This document shows, piece by piece, positions 16,866 through 26,096 of a DNA stretch of 64,000 nucleotides (positions within the stretch are counted from its first letter, which is position 1; every line of letters starts with the position of its first letter). The stretch is from Streptomyces hoynatensis (GTDB taxonomy: Bacteria > Actinomycetota > Actinomycetes > Streptomycetales > Streptomycetaceae). The translations under genes and the position numbers were made by a program. The notes under the pieces are model-generated. The model was not told the origin of the DNA. It worked only from the letters and a program-made list of their open reading frames with translations, and did no database searches. Where the stretch lies: NCBI RefSeq assembly GCF_003626535.1, contig NZ_RBAL01000001.1, positions 310,001-374,000 of the forward strand, written 5' to 3'.

Positions 16866-17849
16866 TCAGCCGTCCGTGCCCCCAGGCAACCCGCCCGCGA
16901 GCAACGCGTCCCCCAGTGGCGAACGGCGGTAGACGACCTCACGGCCGCGCCGCGTGGTGGTCAGCAGCCCGGCGCCGCGCAGGGCGGTGAGGTGCTCGGA
17001 GACGGTGCCGGGGGAAAGGCCCAGGCGGGCCGCGAGGCGCGAGGTGCTGCCCGGTTCGGACAGCGTTTCGAGCAGCGCGGCCTTCGTCCTGCCGAGCACG
17101 GCGGCCAGCCGGTCCGCGCCGCCGGGCGGCCGCTCCCAGAGCGCGCCGACGCCGCGCGCCGGATAGATCAGCGTCGGCTGCCACGGAGGCACGGTCACCA
17201 CGCCGATCGCGGGCCAGGCGAACACGCTGGGCACCAGCAACAGGCCACGGGCGTCGAGCCGGGTCCTGATCCGCGCATGGCTGTCGATCACCAGCGTGTC
17301 CTCGCCCTCCCGGCCGGCGACCAGGGCAACGCGCGGGTGCAGCTCGGCGAGGACGGCGGCGAAGCCCTCGGCGGCCAGCAGCCGCGCCCGGTGATCGATG
17401 TCCGCGGCGAGCACCTCGGCGAGCCGGGGCCACTGGGGCGCGACCAGGCGGGTCCAGGCCAGCTCCATCTGGTCGGCGAGCAGGTCGCGCGCCCGCGCCG
17501 GGTCCCGCGGCAGGGAACCCAGGTCGGCGTCCACCATGGCCAGCTCCCTGGCAACCTGTGCCGGCGGCGTGCTCCGCAACTCCGCGAGCTGCGCCTCGGC
17601 CGTGGTCTCCCGGCCCTGCGGCGGCGGGCCGAGAAACTCGGTGATGTAGCGCCGCGCGCCCAGCACCCGCGCCAGCTCCGCGAGGGGCAACTCCCGTGCG
17701 GTCCCGGCCGCGGCGGCCAGCCAGGGCAGGTGGACGGGGTGCCGGTGCCTGCCGAGCAGCACCCGCAGCGCGCCCAGCGTCTCCTCCAGCGGGGAGACGG
17801 CGAACCTGAGCCGCCGCGCCGCGGCCGAGGTGATCAGCAACTCGATCAC
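16866..17849 (-). CDS. ArsR-like transcriptional regulator with DUF5937-type N-domain
   Basis: A 327-residue protein. The first 245 residues are an alpha/beta domain of the kind found N-terminal to ArsR-type HTHs in actinobacteria (IELLITSAAARRLRFAVSPLEETLGALRVL). The winged HTH is at about residues 255-310 (GRTKAALLETLSEPGSTSRLAARLGLSPGTVSEHLTALRGAGLLTTTRRGREVVY). GTG 17849 is preferred over a start 27 nt earlier because it has a purine-rich SD region and begins like relatives (IEL). It is divergent from an MFS gene, with a GATTCGG inverted repeat between them, so it probably represses that exporter. Confidence 0.82.
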   Translation of the reverse strand: MIELLITSAAARRLRFAVSPLEETLGALRVLLGRHRHPVHLPWLAAAAGTARELPLAELARVLGARRYITEFLGPPPQGRETTAEAQLAELRSTPPAQVARELAMVDADLGSLPRDPARARDLLADQMELAWTRLVAPQWPRLAEVLAADIDHRARLLAAEGFAAVLAELHPRVALVAGREGEDTLVIDSHARIRTRLDARGLLLVPSVFAWPAIGVVTVPPWQPTLIYPARGVGALWERPPGGADRLAAVLGRTKAALLETLSEPGSTSRLAARLGLSPGTVSEHLTALRGAGLLTTTRRGREVVYRRSPLGDALLAGGLPGGTDG

Positions 17850-17900
17850 TCGCCCACCTTCCCTGACCGCCCCCACGGCAGCGCCCGCGCTCGCCAGCGT

Positions 17901-17920
17901 GATTCGGCTAGACCCGAATC
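17901..17920. promoter_or_regulatory. Operator between the ArsR-like and MFS genes
   Basis: Perfect inverted repeat GATTCGG-ctagac-CCGAATC in the 108-bp divergent region, about 30 bp before the likely -10 of the MFS gene. It is a dyad sized for a dimeric winged-helix repressor. Confidence 0.6.
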
Positions 17921-17957
17921 AGTATCCCCGTGCCGGCCCGGGGCGGATAGTGCTCTT

Positions 17958-19340
17958 ATGGCCGCTGAACCCACCAAAGCGCGCAAAACGCCCATCACGG
18001 AGGCGTCCACCGTGGAGGCGCCTACCGCCGACGCGCCCCCAGTCGATCGCGGCCCTGCCGATCCACCCGGCACCGAGAAGCCCGCCGCTGAGGGGCGCGC
18101 CGCCGAGCCCGCCGCCCGGTCGGCCGGCGAGGAGGCTCACCCGGGACCGGCCGCAACGCGCGTGCCGCTCCGCACCTCGGCGTACTGGCACTGGTCCGCC
18201 GGGGTGCAGGCGGGGCGGCTGCCCGCGGCGATGGCTCCGCTCGCCTTCACGACGCTCACCGTCGCCACCACCGGCTCCTATCGGCTCGGCGCGGTGCTGA
18301 TGTCCGTCTTCGTGGTCGTCCAGACGCTTGGCGCGGTGCCCGCGGGCCGGCTGCTGGACCGCGTCGGACCCGGCCGCGGGGTGCCGGTGCTGGCCACCTG
18401 CGCCGCCGTGGCCTTCGGCTGCCTCGCCGGCGCCGCGGCGGCCGGCGCCCCCGCCCCTGTACTGCTCGTGCTGGTCGCCGTGCCCGGAGCGGTCGCCGGC
18501 GGGCTGCCCGGCGGATTCCGCGGCCTGCTGGCCCGTCTCGTGGACGACGCGGGGCTGCCGCGTGCCGTGTCGGTGGACGCGATGCTCGTGGACGCCGTGC
18601 TGATCACCGGGCCGGTGCTGGTGGCGTTCCTGGCGGCGGCCGGTACATTCCTCCCGATTCTCGCGATGGCGGGCTCCTTCCTGGTCTGCGGTCTGCTGAT
18701 GGCCGCCCTGCCGGGCCGCCACGTGCGGCCCGCAACCGGCCCCGGCCACTCGCGGCCCCGGCTCCCCCTGCGGGCCGCCGCCCCCTGGCTCGGCTGCCAG
18801 TTCGCCGTCGGCCACGTCCTGTCCACGGTCGAGGTCTCCCCGCTCGCCTACGCCCAGCGGCTCGGCGCGGGCGAGGCGGGTGCCGCGCTCATCATCGCCA
18901 CACTGTGCGGGTCGAGCATCGTGGGCGGTGCCCTCTTCGCCTGGCGTGGCCGCCCCGCGGCCGGCTGCGCCGCCGCCTTCCTCGGCTGCTTCCTCGCCGG
19001 CTCGCTCGTGCTCACGGCCCAGGGCCGCTGGGCCGGACTCGTCGCCGCGGTCGTCCTCATCGGCGGCTGCACCGGGCCACTCCTCACCGTCGCCTCCCTC
19101 CAGATCCAGCGGCTGCTGCCGCCGGGCCGCCGCGCCGAGGGCTTCTCGGTCTCCTTCGTCGTCCAGGGCACCGGCTTCGGCCTCGGCTCCCTGGCCATCG
19201 GCGCACTCTCCCTTCCCGTCGCCGCGCTCCTCGCGGCGACGACCGCCGCCCTGGCCTGCGCCGGAGTGCTCAGGCGCACCCGCCGGGGCGCACCACCCCT
19301 TCCCGAGCCCGCCGGACCGGAGATAGCCTCCACGCCGTGA
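17958..19340 (+). CDS. MFS transporter
   Basis: A 460-residue transporter. Residues 1-72 are a Pro/Ala/Glu-rich cytosolic extension; about twelve membrane helices follow from residue 80, with a motif A-like loop (GRLLDRVGPGRG) after helix 2. ATG 17958 lies 6 nt after GATAGT (17946-17951), so it may be leaderless. It pairs with the divergent ArsR-like regulator. Substrate unknown. The long N-terminal extension is unusual for MFS proteins but matches this genome's habit of low-complexity tails. Confidence 0.82.
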   Translation: MAAEPTKARKTPITEASTVEAPTADAPPVDRGPADPPGTEKPAAEGRAAEPAARSAGEEAHPGPAATRVPLRTSAYWHWSAGVQAGRLPAAMAPLAFTTLTVATTGSYRLGAVLMSVFVVVQTLGAVPAGRLLDRVGPGRGVPVLATCAAVAFGCLAGAAAAGAPAPVLLVLVAVPGAVAGGLPGGFRGLLARLVDDAGLPRAVSVDAMLVDAVLITGPVLVAFLAAAGTFLPILAMAGSFLVCGLLMAALPGRHVRPATGPGHSRPRLPLRAAAPWLGCQFAVGHVLSTVEVSPLAYAQRLGAGEAGAALIIATLCGSSIVGGALFAWRGRPAAGCAAAFLGCFLAGSLVLTAQGRWAGLVAAVVLIGGCTGPLLTVASLQIQRLLPPGRRAEGFSVSFVVQGTGFGLGSLAIGALSLPVAALLAATTAALACAGVLRRTRRGAPPLPEPAGPEIASTP

Positions 19341-19469
19341 GGTGAACTCCCGTGGCGCGTCGCCCCGATGCGCCACTTCCCGCAGCGCCGCGCGAGCCCG
19401 CGCCCTCCCGGCGCGCCCCGGGGCCGTCATCCGGCCACGGCCGGTCCCGCCTGCCAGGAGAGTTCACCC

Positions 19470-20348
19470 ATGCCGGAACCGAACCCCGACCTTGCCACTC
19501 CCGAACCGCCCGCGCCCCACCTCCTCGCTGCCGCGCATCCCGCCGAACCGCCCGCCGCGCCGCTTCTCGCGGCGATCTCCGAGCCCGCGAACCCGGCCGG
19601 CTGGATTGCCGGGCTGCGCGACGAACCCGCCGTGCTGGGCCTCGTCCTCAGCGGCTCCCAGGCCCACGCGGGGATGCCGACCCCGCACTCGGACCACGAT
19701 CTGCACGTCATCACCGCCGACGAGGCCCCCGCCTGGCTGACCGCGCTGGACGGCTTCCGCAGCCCGCACCTCGACCTCGTCGTCATGCCCCTCGCGGCCT
19801 TCCGCCGCCGCGCCCTGCCGGGCGACGAGTACGGCTGGGCCCGCTACGCCTACGTCCACGCGCGGCTCCTTTTCGACCGGTTGGGCGGCACGATCGGCGA
19901 ACTCCTCGACCGCAAGCGGACGCTGAGCCCCGCCGAGGCGCGGCGGCACGCCGACGGCCACCTCGACGCCTACCTCAACCAGACCTACCGCTCCCTCAAG
20001 AGCCACCGCGACGGCCGCCCCGAACTCGCCCACCTCGACGCCGCCGAAAGCCTCCCCTTCCTCCTCGAATCGCTCTTCGCCCTGCACCGGCGGGTCAGGC
20101 CGTACAACAAATACCTGGAGTGGGAGCTCAGCAGGCACCCACTCGGCGCCCCCACCTGGCAGGCCGGCACCCTCCTCCCGCGGCTGCGCCGCATCCTGGC
20201 CACCGGTGAACCGGCCGCCCAGCGTGCCCTGTTCGCCGATGTGGAACGGCTGGCGCGGGCCCGTGGCCACGGCGAGATCCTCGACTCCTGGGGCACCGAC
20301 CTCCTGTTGCTGCGCCCGCCGTCCCGGCCGGACCGCGAGAGCCCCTGA
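19470..20348 (+). CDS. Nucleotidyltransferase-fold protein
   Basis: A 292-residue protein with a pol beta-type nucleotidyltransferase motif: LSGSQAHAGMPTPHSDHDLHVI (residues about 60-82), giving the GS...D-x-D metal-binding pattern, with a third acidic residue in LDLVVM. A C-terminal helical region follows (RKRTLSPAEARRHADG, RRVRPYNKYLEWEL). This architecture occurs in aminoglycoside nucleotidyltransferase-like proteins and toxin-antitoxin NTases, but the substrate cannot be assigned. The SD CCAGGAGAG precedes ATG 19470. It follows the MFS gene after 129 bp and may be its operon partner. Confidence 0.72.
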   Translation: MPEPNPDLATPEPPAPHLLAAAHPAEPPAAPLLAAISEPANPAGWIAGLRDEPAVLGLVLSGSQAHAGMPTPHSDHDLHVITADEAPAWLTALDGFRSPHLDLVVMPLAAFRRRALPGDEYGWARYAYVHARLLFDRLGGTIGELLDRKRTLSPAEARRHADGHLDAYLNQTYRSLKSHRDGRPELAHLDAAESLPFLLESLFALHRRVRPYNKYLEWELSRHPLGAPTWQAGTLLPRLRRILATGEPAAQRALFADVERLARARGHGEILDSWGTDLLLLRPPSRPDRESP

Positions 20349-20559
20349 CCTCGGAGGCCGGCGGAACTCTGGATCCCCCGGGCCACCGGACGCGCCGCGC
20401 CGCCCGCCCCCGGAGCCGTCGATGCCCCGAGTCCGTGGCCACCACGGCGGATCCGAGACGGAGGCGCTGAGGCGGCAGGGAGGCCGCGCCCGCGGACCGC
20501 GTTCCCCGCGGCGCGGGTCGCGGGCGCCGCCTCCCGGCGCAGTCCGCCGCTGGATCGGC
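20349..20559. other. Convergent intergenic region
   Basis: GC-rich spacer between the nucleotidyltransferase gene and the serine hydrolase pair. No gene, no convincing terminator hairpin and no repeat were recognised. Confidence 0.4.
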
Positions 20560-21726
20560 TCAGTCCGCCGTGCGTCCGGCGCAGAGCGCGTCGTCGATGA
20601 GGGTGCGGACCCCCGCGTCCACCGCATCCTGCCGGGCGGTGTCGGCTGCGTCGTAGCTGTTGACCGAGACCGTCACCGCGCGGTCGCCGTCCACCGTGAT
20701 ACCGTCCTCGCTCTCATAGCCGAGGGCGTTGCCGCCGTGGTGCCAGTAGAAGCCGCCGCAGCTCAGCGGGGTGGTCTCGATGCCGAGGCCGTAGCCCCGC
20801 CCCGGCTCGCCGGGTATCGGGTGGGTGTGCAGCATCTCCGCCAACTCGGGGCCCTCCAGCAGCCGCCCGCCTATCAGGGCGCCGAAGAACCGGTTGATGT
20901 CCCGGGGAGTGGAGATCAGCGCGCCCGAGGCGTCGGCCGCCGTCGCGTTGAACAGCGTGGTGTCGACCGTGCGGCCGTCCTCCTCGTAGGTGTGGTACCC
21001 GTGCACGGCGGGTGGCGGGAGCACGGGATCGTCCCCGGGCGCGTAGGTGCCCGTCAGCCCCAGCGGGCGGATGATCCGGTCGCGTACTTCCTCCTCCCAC
21101 GAGTGGCCGGTGACCCGCTCGATGATCAGGCCGGCCAGGATGTAGTTGGTGTTCGAGTAGGCCCAGTCGGTCCCCGGCTCGAAGCGCGGCGGCAGGCGCA
21201 TCGCCCCGGCCACCAGCTCCTCGGCCTCGTAGTGGCGGAAGCGGTGCGCGTAGTACTCGGCCGCGGAGTAACCGGCAGGGAACACCTCCCTCACGCTCGT
21301 GTAGTTGGGCAGGCCGCTGGTGTGCTGGAGGAGCTGCCGGATGGTGATGCGGCTGCCGTCGTTGCCGTTGCCCGAGACCAGGCCGGGCAGCCGGCTCTCC
21401 ACGGTGTCGTCGAGCGACAGCCGTCCCTCGCCCACCAGTTGGAGGACGACAGTGGCGATGAAGGTCTTCGTGGTGCTGCCCGCCCGGTAGTGCGCCTCCG
21501 GGAACACCGGAGCCCCGGTGCGCAGGTCGGCCGTGCCGCTGTGGGCGGTCTGCGTGCCCGACGGGGTGTCGAGTACGGCGGCCACTCCCACGGCCCCCGC
21601 CGCGTGAAGTGCCGCGGCATCACGCTGCAGGAGGCCGGGCCCTGGCGCCGCCGCGGCCGACAGACCGGAGGCGAGCACGGCGGCGGCTCCGAGGGCGGCA
21701 CCGAGGGCCGCCAGGCGCCGCCTCAT
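20560..21726 (-). CDS. Secreted serine beta-lactamase-fold hydrolase (copy 2)
   Basis: A 388-residue exported protein of the class C beta-lactamase/DD-peptidase fold. A signal peptide (LAALGAALGAAAVLASGLSAAAA, residues about 5-27) is followed by SxxK in RAGSTTKTF, the YxN motif in WAYSNTNYILAG, and HxG in YWHHGGN. Its ATG overlaps the stop of the upstream paralogue (ATGA, 21723-21726), so the two are co-transcribed and coupled. All catalytic motifs are intact. Likely a D,D-carboxypeptidase or related esterase acting at the cell surface rather than a resistance beta-lactamase. Confidence 0.85.
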   Translation of the reverse strand: MRRRLAALGAALGAAAVLASGLSAAAAPGPGLLQRDAAALHAAGAVGVAAVLDTPSGTQTAHSGTADLRTGAPVFPEAHYRAGSTTKTFIATVVLQLVGEGRLSLDDTVESRLPGLVSGNGNDGSRITIRQLLQHTSGLPNYTSVREVFPAGYSAAEYYAHRFRHYEAEELVAGAMRLPPRFEPGTDWAYSNTNYILAGLIIERVTGHSWEEEVRDRIIRPLGLTGTYAPGDDPVLPPPAVHGYHTYEEDGRTVDTTLFNATAADASGALISTPRDINRFFGALIGGRLLEGPELAEMLHTHPIPGEPGRGYGLGIETTPLSCGGFYWHHGGNALGYESEDGITVDGDRAVTVSVNSYDAADTARQDAVDAGVRTLIDDALCAGRTAD

Positions 21727-22964
21727 CGCGTCCCCCGGCAGAGCACGGTGTCCATCAGCTGCCGCAGCGCCGCCTCGGCCCGCAGCAACTGCTCGTCGTC
21801 CTCCGTCTTGCCGCTCGCGTTGATCACGATGCTGCGCCGCCCGTCCTCGGTGACGCCCTCCCTGACGGTCGCCCCCGCCAGGTCGCCGCCGTGCCCCCAG
21901 CGGTGGCCGCCGCAGGACAGCGGCTCCCGCATCAGCCCGAGCCCGTAGGTGAGGCCGGGGAAGGCGATCTCGAAGTCCGGGTCGACGGGCACGGTGTCGC
22001 GCATCTCGGCCAGCTCGCGCGGTGGCAGCAGCCTGCCGTCGAGCAGCGCCGTGAAGAACCGGTCGAGGTCCCGCTCCGTGGTGACGAGAGCGCCGGCCGC
22101 GTCGGCCCAGGACATCGAGCGGATCGTCGTGTCCGTCCACTCCGGCGCCCCGGCGAAGTGGTGGTAGGTGTGCAGGTAGGGCTCGGGCAGGGAGGGATCG
22201 TCCCCCGGCGCGTAGGTGCCCGCCAGGCCGAGCGGCTCGATGATGCGCTCGGTGACCGCCGTGGCCCAGTCCTGCCCGGTGACCCGCTGGATGATCAACC
22301 CGGCCAGGATGTAGTTGGGGTTGGAGTATCCCCAGTCGGGCGCGGGGTCTCCCGGGGCGGCCGGCGGGAAGTCGGGCGCGCTGCCCATGGCGCCCGCCAC
22401 CAGCTGCCAGGGGCTGACCTGGTCGAACCTGTGCTCCTCGAAGGCGGCGGCGTCGTCTCCCACGTCGTCGGCATAGTCGTAGTTGTGGATGCCGCTGGTC
22501 TGCTGGAGCAGATTGCGGATGGTGATGCGGCTGCCGTCGTTTCCGTTGCCCGTGACGACGCCGGGCAGCCATTGCTCCACCGTGTCGTCGAGCGAGAGGC
22601 GCCCCTCGGCGGCGAGCTGGAGCACGACCGTCGCCACGAACGGCTTGGTCGCACTGCCGGCCCGCAGGCTCGCCCCGGCCGGAACCTCGCGGCCCGTCCC
22701 GAGCTCCGCCTCTCCCGCCTGGGCGCGCGACCGATGCCGACCGTCGCGGACTTCGACGGACAGGCCGACGAACCCTCCGTCCCGCAGGGCCCGTTCCACC
22801 TCCTGCCGCAGCTGCTCCGCCGTCAGCGGGGCCGTGGCGGACGGGGCCGCGGCCGCTGCCGCGGCGGCCGGGACTACCGAGCCGCCCCCGGCGAGCACGG
22901 CGGCCGCCGCCATCGCGGTGGCCGAAGCACGTAACCGGCGAATTCGCACCGATGTGTTGGTCAT
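21723..22964 (-). CDS. Secreted serine beta-lactamase-fold hydrolase (copy 1)
   Basis: A 413-residue paralogue of the following gene. A signal peptide (through about residue 42, Ala-rich core) precedes the catalytic motifs SxxK in RAGSATKPF, YxN in WGYSNPNYILAG and HxG in RWGHGGDLAG. Long shared stretches with copy 2, such as VTGNGNDGSRITIR and the GTYAPGDDP segment, indicate tandem duplication. The mature N-terminus has about 45 extra residues (TAEQLRQEVERALRDGGFVG). First gene of the pair, divergent from nothing close; the adjacent two-component genes run the same way. Confidence 0.85.
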   Translation of the reverse strand: MTNTSVRIRRLRASATAMAAAAVLAGGGSVVPAAAAAAAAPSATAPLTAEQLRQEVERALRDGGFVGLSVEVRDGRHRSRAQAGEAELGTGREVPAGASLRAGSATKPFVATVVLQLAAEGRLSLDDTVEQWLPGVVTGNGNDGSRITIRNLLQQTSGIHNYDYADDVGDDAAAFEEHRFDQVSPWQLVAGAMGSAPDFPPAAPGDPAPDWGYSNPNYILAGLIIQRVTGQDWATAVTERIIEPLGLAGTYAPGDDPSLPEPYLHTYHHFAGAPEWTDTTIRSMSWADAAGALVTTERDLDRFFTALLDGRLLPPRELAEMRDTVPVDPDFEIAFPGLTYGLGLMREPLSCGGHRWGHGGDLAGATVREGVTEDGRRSIVINASGKTEDDEQLLRAEAALRQLMDTVLCRGTR

Positions 22965-23176
22965 GCCCCATAGTCCATCAAAAGGGGCCAGTGGTTCCTA
23001 TGGGGTCAGCCTCCGTCTTCAACTGAGGACAACCCCAGTACCATTTCGCCGGCTCGGCCACCCTCACTGCGGGAATCCCGAGGCGCAGCCGACCGCAAGG
23101 CACCCAGGCCGCGACCCCGCGCGCACGGCCGCGGCCGCCCGGCGCGGACCGTCCGGGCACCGCGGCGCCCGGCGGC

Positions 23177-23851
23177 TCAGCGGCCCTTGACCCAGGGCGA
23201 TGGACGCCCCGCGGCGGCGTCGTGGGCGAGCAGCGCTGCCTGCACCCTGTTGCCCACGTCGAGGGCGAGGAGTATCCGGCTGACGTGCGCCTTCACCGTG
23301 CTCTCCCGCATCCCGAGCGCCGCCGCGATCTCGGCGTTCGTCCGGCCGTCGGCCACCAGCGCCAGCACGTCTCGCTCCCGTGGCGTCAGCCGGTTCAGGC
23401 GGTCCCTGGCCGCCTCGGCCTGCGGGCGTGCCACCAGGTGGTAGCGGTCGATCACCCGCCGGGCGGCGGCCGGGTGCAGCATGGCCGACCCCGCGGCCAC
23501 CAAGTGCACCGAGCGGAGGATCTCCGCAGGGTCGCTGTCCTTGAGCAGGAAGCCGTCGGCGCCCGCGGCGAGCGCGTTGTAGACGTACTCGTCCAGGTCG
23601 AAGGTGGTCAGCGTGATCACTCGCGGCGGGTGGGGGAGCGCGCGCAGCCTGGCGGTGGCGGCGATGCCGTCGAGGCGCGGCATCCGCACGTCCACCAGGG
23701 CCACGTCCACCCGGTGCGCCATCGCCCGCTCCACCGCCTGGAGGCCGTCGGCGGCCTGGGCGACCAACTCGATGCCGGGATCGGACTCCAGCAGATCGGC
23801 GAGGCCGAGGCGGACGAGCGCGTCGTCGTCCACGATCATCGTGCGGATCAC
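23177..23851 (-). CDS. NarL/LuxR-family response regulator
   Basis: A 224-residue regulator with a receiver domain (DDD at 8-10, phosphoacceptor Asp54 in VALVDVRMPR, Lys in FLLKDSDP) and a C-terminal LuxR HTH (LTPRERDVLALVADGRTNAEIAAALGMRESTVKAHVSRIL). GTG 23851 is chosen because it overlaps the stop of the upstream kinase as GTGA and starts in the usual way (IRTMIVDDD). It is the partner of the HK_3-type kinase. It sits 212 bp downstream of the serine hydrolase pair's start, transcribed toward it; a regulatory link is possible but not shown. Confidence 0.9.
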   Translation of the reverse strand: MIRTMIVDDDALVRLGLADLLESDPGIELVAQAADGLQAVERAMAHRVDVALVDVRMPRLDGIAATARLRALPHPPRVITLTTFDLDEYVYNALAAGADGFLLKDSDPAEILRSVHLVAAGSAMLHPAAARRVIDRYHLVARPQAEAARDRLNRLTPRERDVLALVADGRTNAEIAAALGMRESTVKAHVSRILLALDVGNRVQAALLAHDAAAGRPSPWVKGR

Positions 23852-25047
23852 GGACGCCTCCCCTTCCCGGTGGAGTGGCACTCGCGCCGCTCGCGACCGC
23901 CGGCGTCGCCGCAGGTCTCAGGGTCGGGCACGGCCCCGGGCGGCGGGCCGGGGACGAGGGGCAGGCGGGCCGAGACGCGCCAGGCCCCGTCCCCGGAGGG
24001 GCCCGCCTCGAGTTCGCCCCCGAGGGCCCGCACCCGCTCCCCGAGGCCGATCAGCCCGTAGCCGGAGCGCACTGCCGCGCCCTCGCCCCCCGCGGCATTG
24101 GTGACCTCCACACGGGTGGCCGGAGCGCCGTACCGCACCCTGACGTGCACCGCTGCCTCGGGGGCGTGCTTGCGCGCGTTGGTGACCGCCTCCTGTACCA
24201 CCCGGAACACCGCGAGCCGGTGGGCGGCGGGCGCCCCCGCCGCATCGCCGCCGAGATCGGCCACCACCCGCTGCCCGGCCTCGCGGGCCGCGTCCAGCAG
24301 TTCGTCCACCTCCCGCAGGGCGGGCGCGCGCGAGTCTCCGCGCGCCGTGGAGTCACGCAACGCACCCAGGACGTCCCGCAGGTCGGCGAGCGCGTCGGTG
24401 GAGGCCGTCCGCAGCAGCCTGACCCGGTCCGCCACCACCGGCGGCAACTGCTCGGCGCGGGTGGCGAGCACGCCGCTGTGCAGGGCTATCAGGCTCAGCC
24501 GGTGCGCCAGCACGTCGTGCATCTCCGCCGCGATCGCCGTCCGCTCCGAACTGCGCGCCGCGCTCTCCCGCAGCTCGCGCTCGCGGTGCAGGTGTTCCAT
24601 CTGCCGGGCGAGGGCGTCGGCGAGCCTGCGGCTGCTGCTCGCCCACAGCCCGAGCGCGAGGGCGACGATCAGCAGCCCGCACGGCCCGTAGGTGCGGGGC
24701 GCCCACAGGCTCAACGGCGGCTGCACCAGCGCGTTGACGCCGAGCGCCAGGGCCGTGGACGAGGCGGCGATCTTCACCTTGCCGAGGGCCGTGAGGTGGA
24801 AGGAGACGAGGAGCAGCGGCAGCATCGCGCCGAAGCAGCCCCCCGCGGCCACCGCGAGCGCGGTCACCGGCAGCGGCCGGCGGTGCCGCAGCGGAAGGGC
24901 GCAGCCCGCGACGAGCGAGGCCACGACGTCCGGGCTGGTGAACCTCCCCCCGGTGGCCACGCTCGCCTCGGGCACGGACACGAAGCAGACGACCACCACC
25001 AGAACCGTCTCCACCCACCAGGGCCACCGCGCGTCGTGCCTTGCCAC
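23848..25047 (-). CDS. Sensor histidine kinase (HisKA_3)
   Basis: A 399-residue NarL-type kinase with about five N-terminal membrane helices (residues 10-140) and no sizeable external sensor, a HisKA_3 dimerisation segment with EMHDVLAHRLSLIALHSG (phosphoacceptor His177), and a HATPase domain with NARKHAP and GYGLIGLGERVRALGG. GTG 25047 (VARHDARWPW) fits the family start. Overlaps the response regulator by 4 nt. Such kinases usually sense the membrane or cell envelope; the signal is unknown. Confidence 0.88.
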   Translation of the reverse strand: MARHDARWPWWVETVLVVVVCFVSVPEASVATGGRFTSPDVVASLVAGCALPLRHRRPLPVTALAVAAGGCFGAMLPLLLVSFHLTALGKVKIAASSTALALGVNALVQPPLSLWAPRTYGPCGLLIVALALGLWASSSRRLADALARQMEHLHRERELRESAARSSERTAIAAEMHDVLAHRLSLIALHSGVLATRAEQLPPVVADRVRLLRTASTDALADLRDVLGALRDSTARGDSRAPALREVDELLDAAREAGQRVVADLGGDAAGAPAAHRLAVFRVVQEAVTNARKHAPEAAVHVRVRYGAPATRVEVTNAAGGEGAAVRSGYGLIGLGERVRALGGELEAGPSGDGAWRVSARLPLVPGPPPGAVPDPETCGDAGGRERRECHSTGKGRRP

Positions 25048-25156
25048 CCGGCCGATGGTAGGGGCCCGGGCGGCCCGCCACCCCCTACTTTCGTCGGGGG
25101 TGAAGGCCGCACATCGTCCGGGGCCGCGCGCGTGCCCCGTCCCTAGCGTCGGCACC

Positions 25157-25906
25157 ATGCCGAGCATCACCCTGGGCGGCCCGCACGGGACGTTCCTCGC
25201 CGAGTCCTTCCGAAGCTTCCGCGCCACCGGCGCCATCGCCCCGAGCGGCCGCCGGCTCGCCATGGCCCTCGCCGCACCGCTGGGTGGCGCGGGCGGCGCG
25301 GGACCGCTGCGGGTCCTGGAGGCAGGCGCCGGCACCGGGGCGGTCACCCGCGAGCTGATCGAACGGCTCCCGCCCGGTGGGGAACTGGACCTGGTGGAGG
25401 CCAACCCGAGGTTCGAGACCTGCCTGCGCGAGCTGGTCGCGCGGGCCACCGCGCGCGGCCGGGCAGGCGCCGGAGCCGTCAGGACCCATCTCGCGCTCAT
25501 CGAGGAGTTCACGGCCTCCGCGCCGGACGCCGGGTACGACGTCATCGTCTCCGGGCTGCCCTTCACCAACTTCGCCCCCGGGCGTGTCGCGGCGATCATG
25601 GACGAGTACCTGCGGCTGCTGCGCCCCGGCGGCGAGCTGACGTTCTTCGCGTACGCCGGCACGCGCGCCGTTCGCGCCCTTTTCGCCTCCCGCGCCGAGG
25701 CCGCCAGGCACCGCTCGGTGGAGGCGGTGCTGGCCGGCTACCGGCGTCGTTTCCCCGCGGACATCAGGATGACCTGGGGCAACATCCCGCCGGCCCGGGT
25801 GTGGCGGCTGAGGCCGGAACCCCCGGAACCCGCCGCGGCTTTGGCCGGGCCCCGCTCGGGCCGGCGCGTCGGCGTGGCCGCCGGGCGAGCCGGCGGCCGC
25901 CGGTGA
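25157..25906 (+). CDS. SAM-dependent methyltransferase (phospholipid N-methyltransferase-like)
   Basis: A 249-residue class I methyltransferase. Motif I is VLEAGAGTGAVTREL (about 50-64), an acidic motif II LDLVEANPRF follows, and VSGLPFTNF sits where the catalytic loop is expected; the C-terminal 30 residues are low-complexity. Overall it resembles bacterial PmtA-type proteins that methylate phosphatidylethanolamine, but the substrate is not certain. TAGCGT (25144-25149) ends 7 nt before ATG 25157, so the mRNA is probably leaderless. Divergent from the histidine kinase. Confidence 0.75.
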   Translation: MPSITLGGPHGTFLAESFRSFRATGAIAPSGRRLAMALAAPLGGAGGAGPLRVLEAGAGTGAVTRELIERLPPGGELDLVEANPRFETCLRELVARATARGRAGAGAVRTHLALIEEFTASAPDAGYDVIVSGLPFTNFAPGRVAAIMDEYLRLLRPGGELTFFAYAGTRAVRALFASRAEAARHRSVEAVLAGYRRRFPADIRMTWGNIPPARVWRLRPEPPEPAAALAGPRSGRRVGVAAGRAGGRR

Positions 25907-25969
25907 GCCGCGGACGGTGCAGCGCACAGGCGGCGGGTCGGTGCCCCGGGGCCGGCCGGCGGGCCGCGG

Positions 25970-26020
25970 CCGAGCAGCGCGCGGCCGACCAGCGCGCGGC
26001 CCGATCAGCGCGCGGTCAGG
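25970..26020. repeat. Short degenerate AGCGCGCGG repeats
   Basis: Three copies of AGCGCGCGG at about 16-17-bp spacing in the 190-bp spacer between the methyltransferase and the aldehyde dehydrogenase-like gene. Each unit contains the CGCGCG palindrome. No further feature in the spacer. Confidence 0.45.
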
Positions 26021-26096
26021 CCGGCGCGGCGCGGTCAGGCCGCCGCGCCGCCGTCACCGGTGCACCGTGGCGCACCGTGAGCCGCGGCGCGGCCGT

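Noticed and set aside
20560..22964. Beta-lactamase resistance genes
   Set aside because: The SxxK/YxN/HxG set fits D,D-peptidase or esterase relatives; there is no KTG box and no regulatory neighbour typical of ampC.
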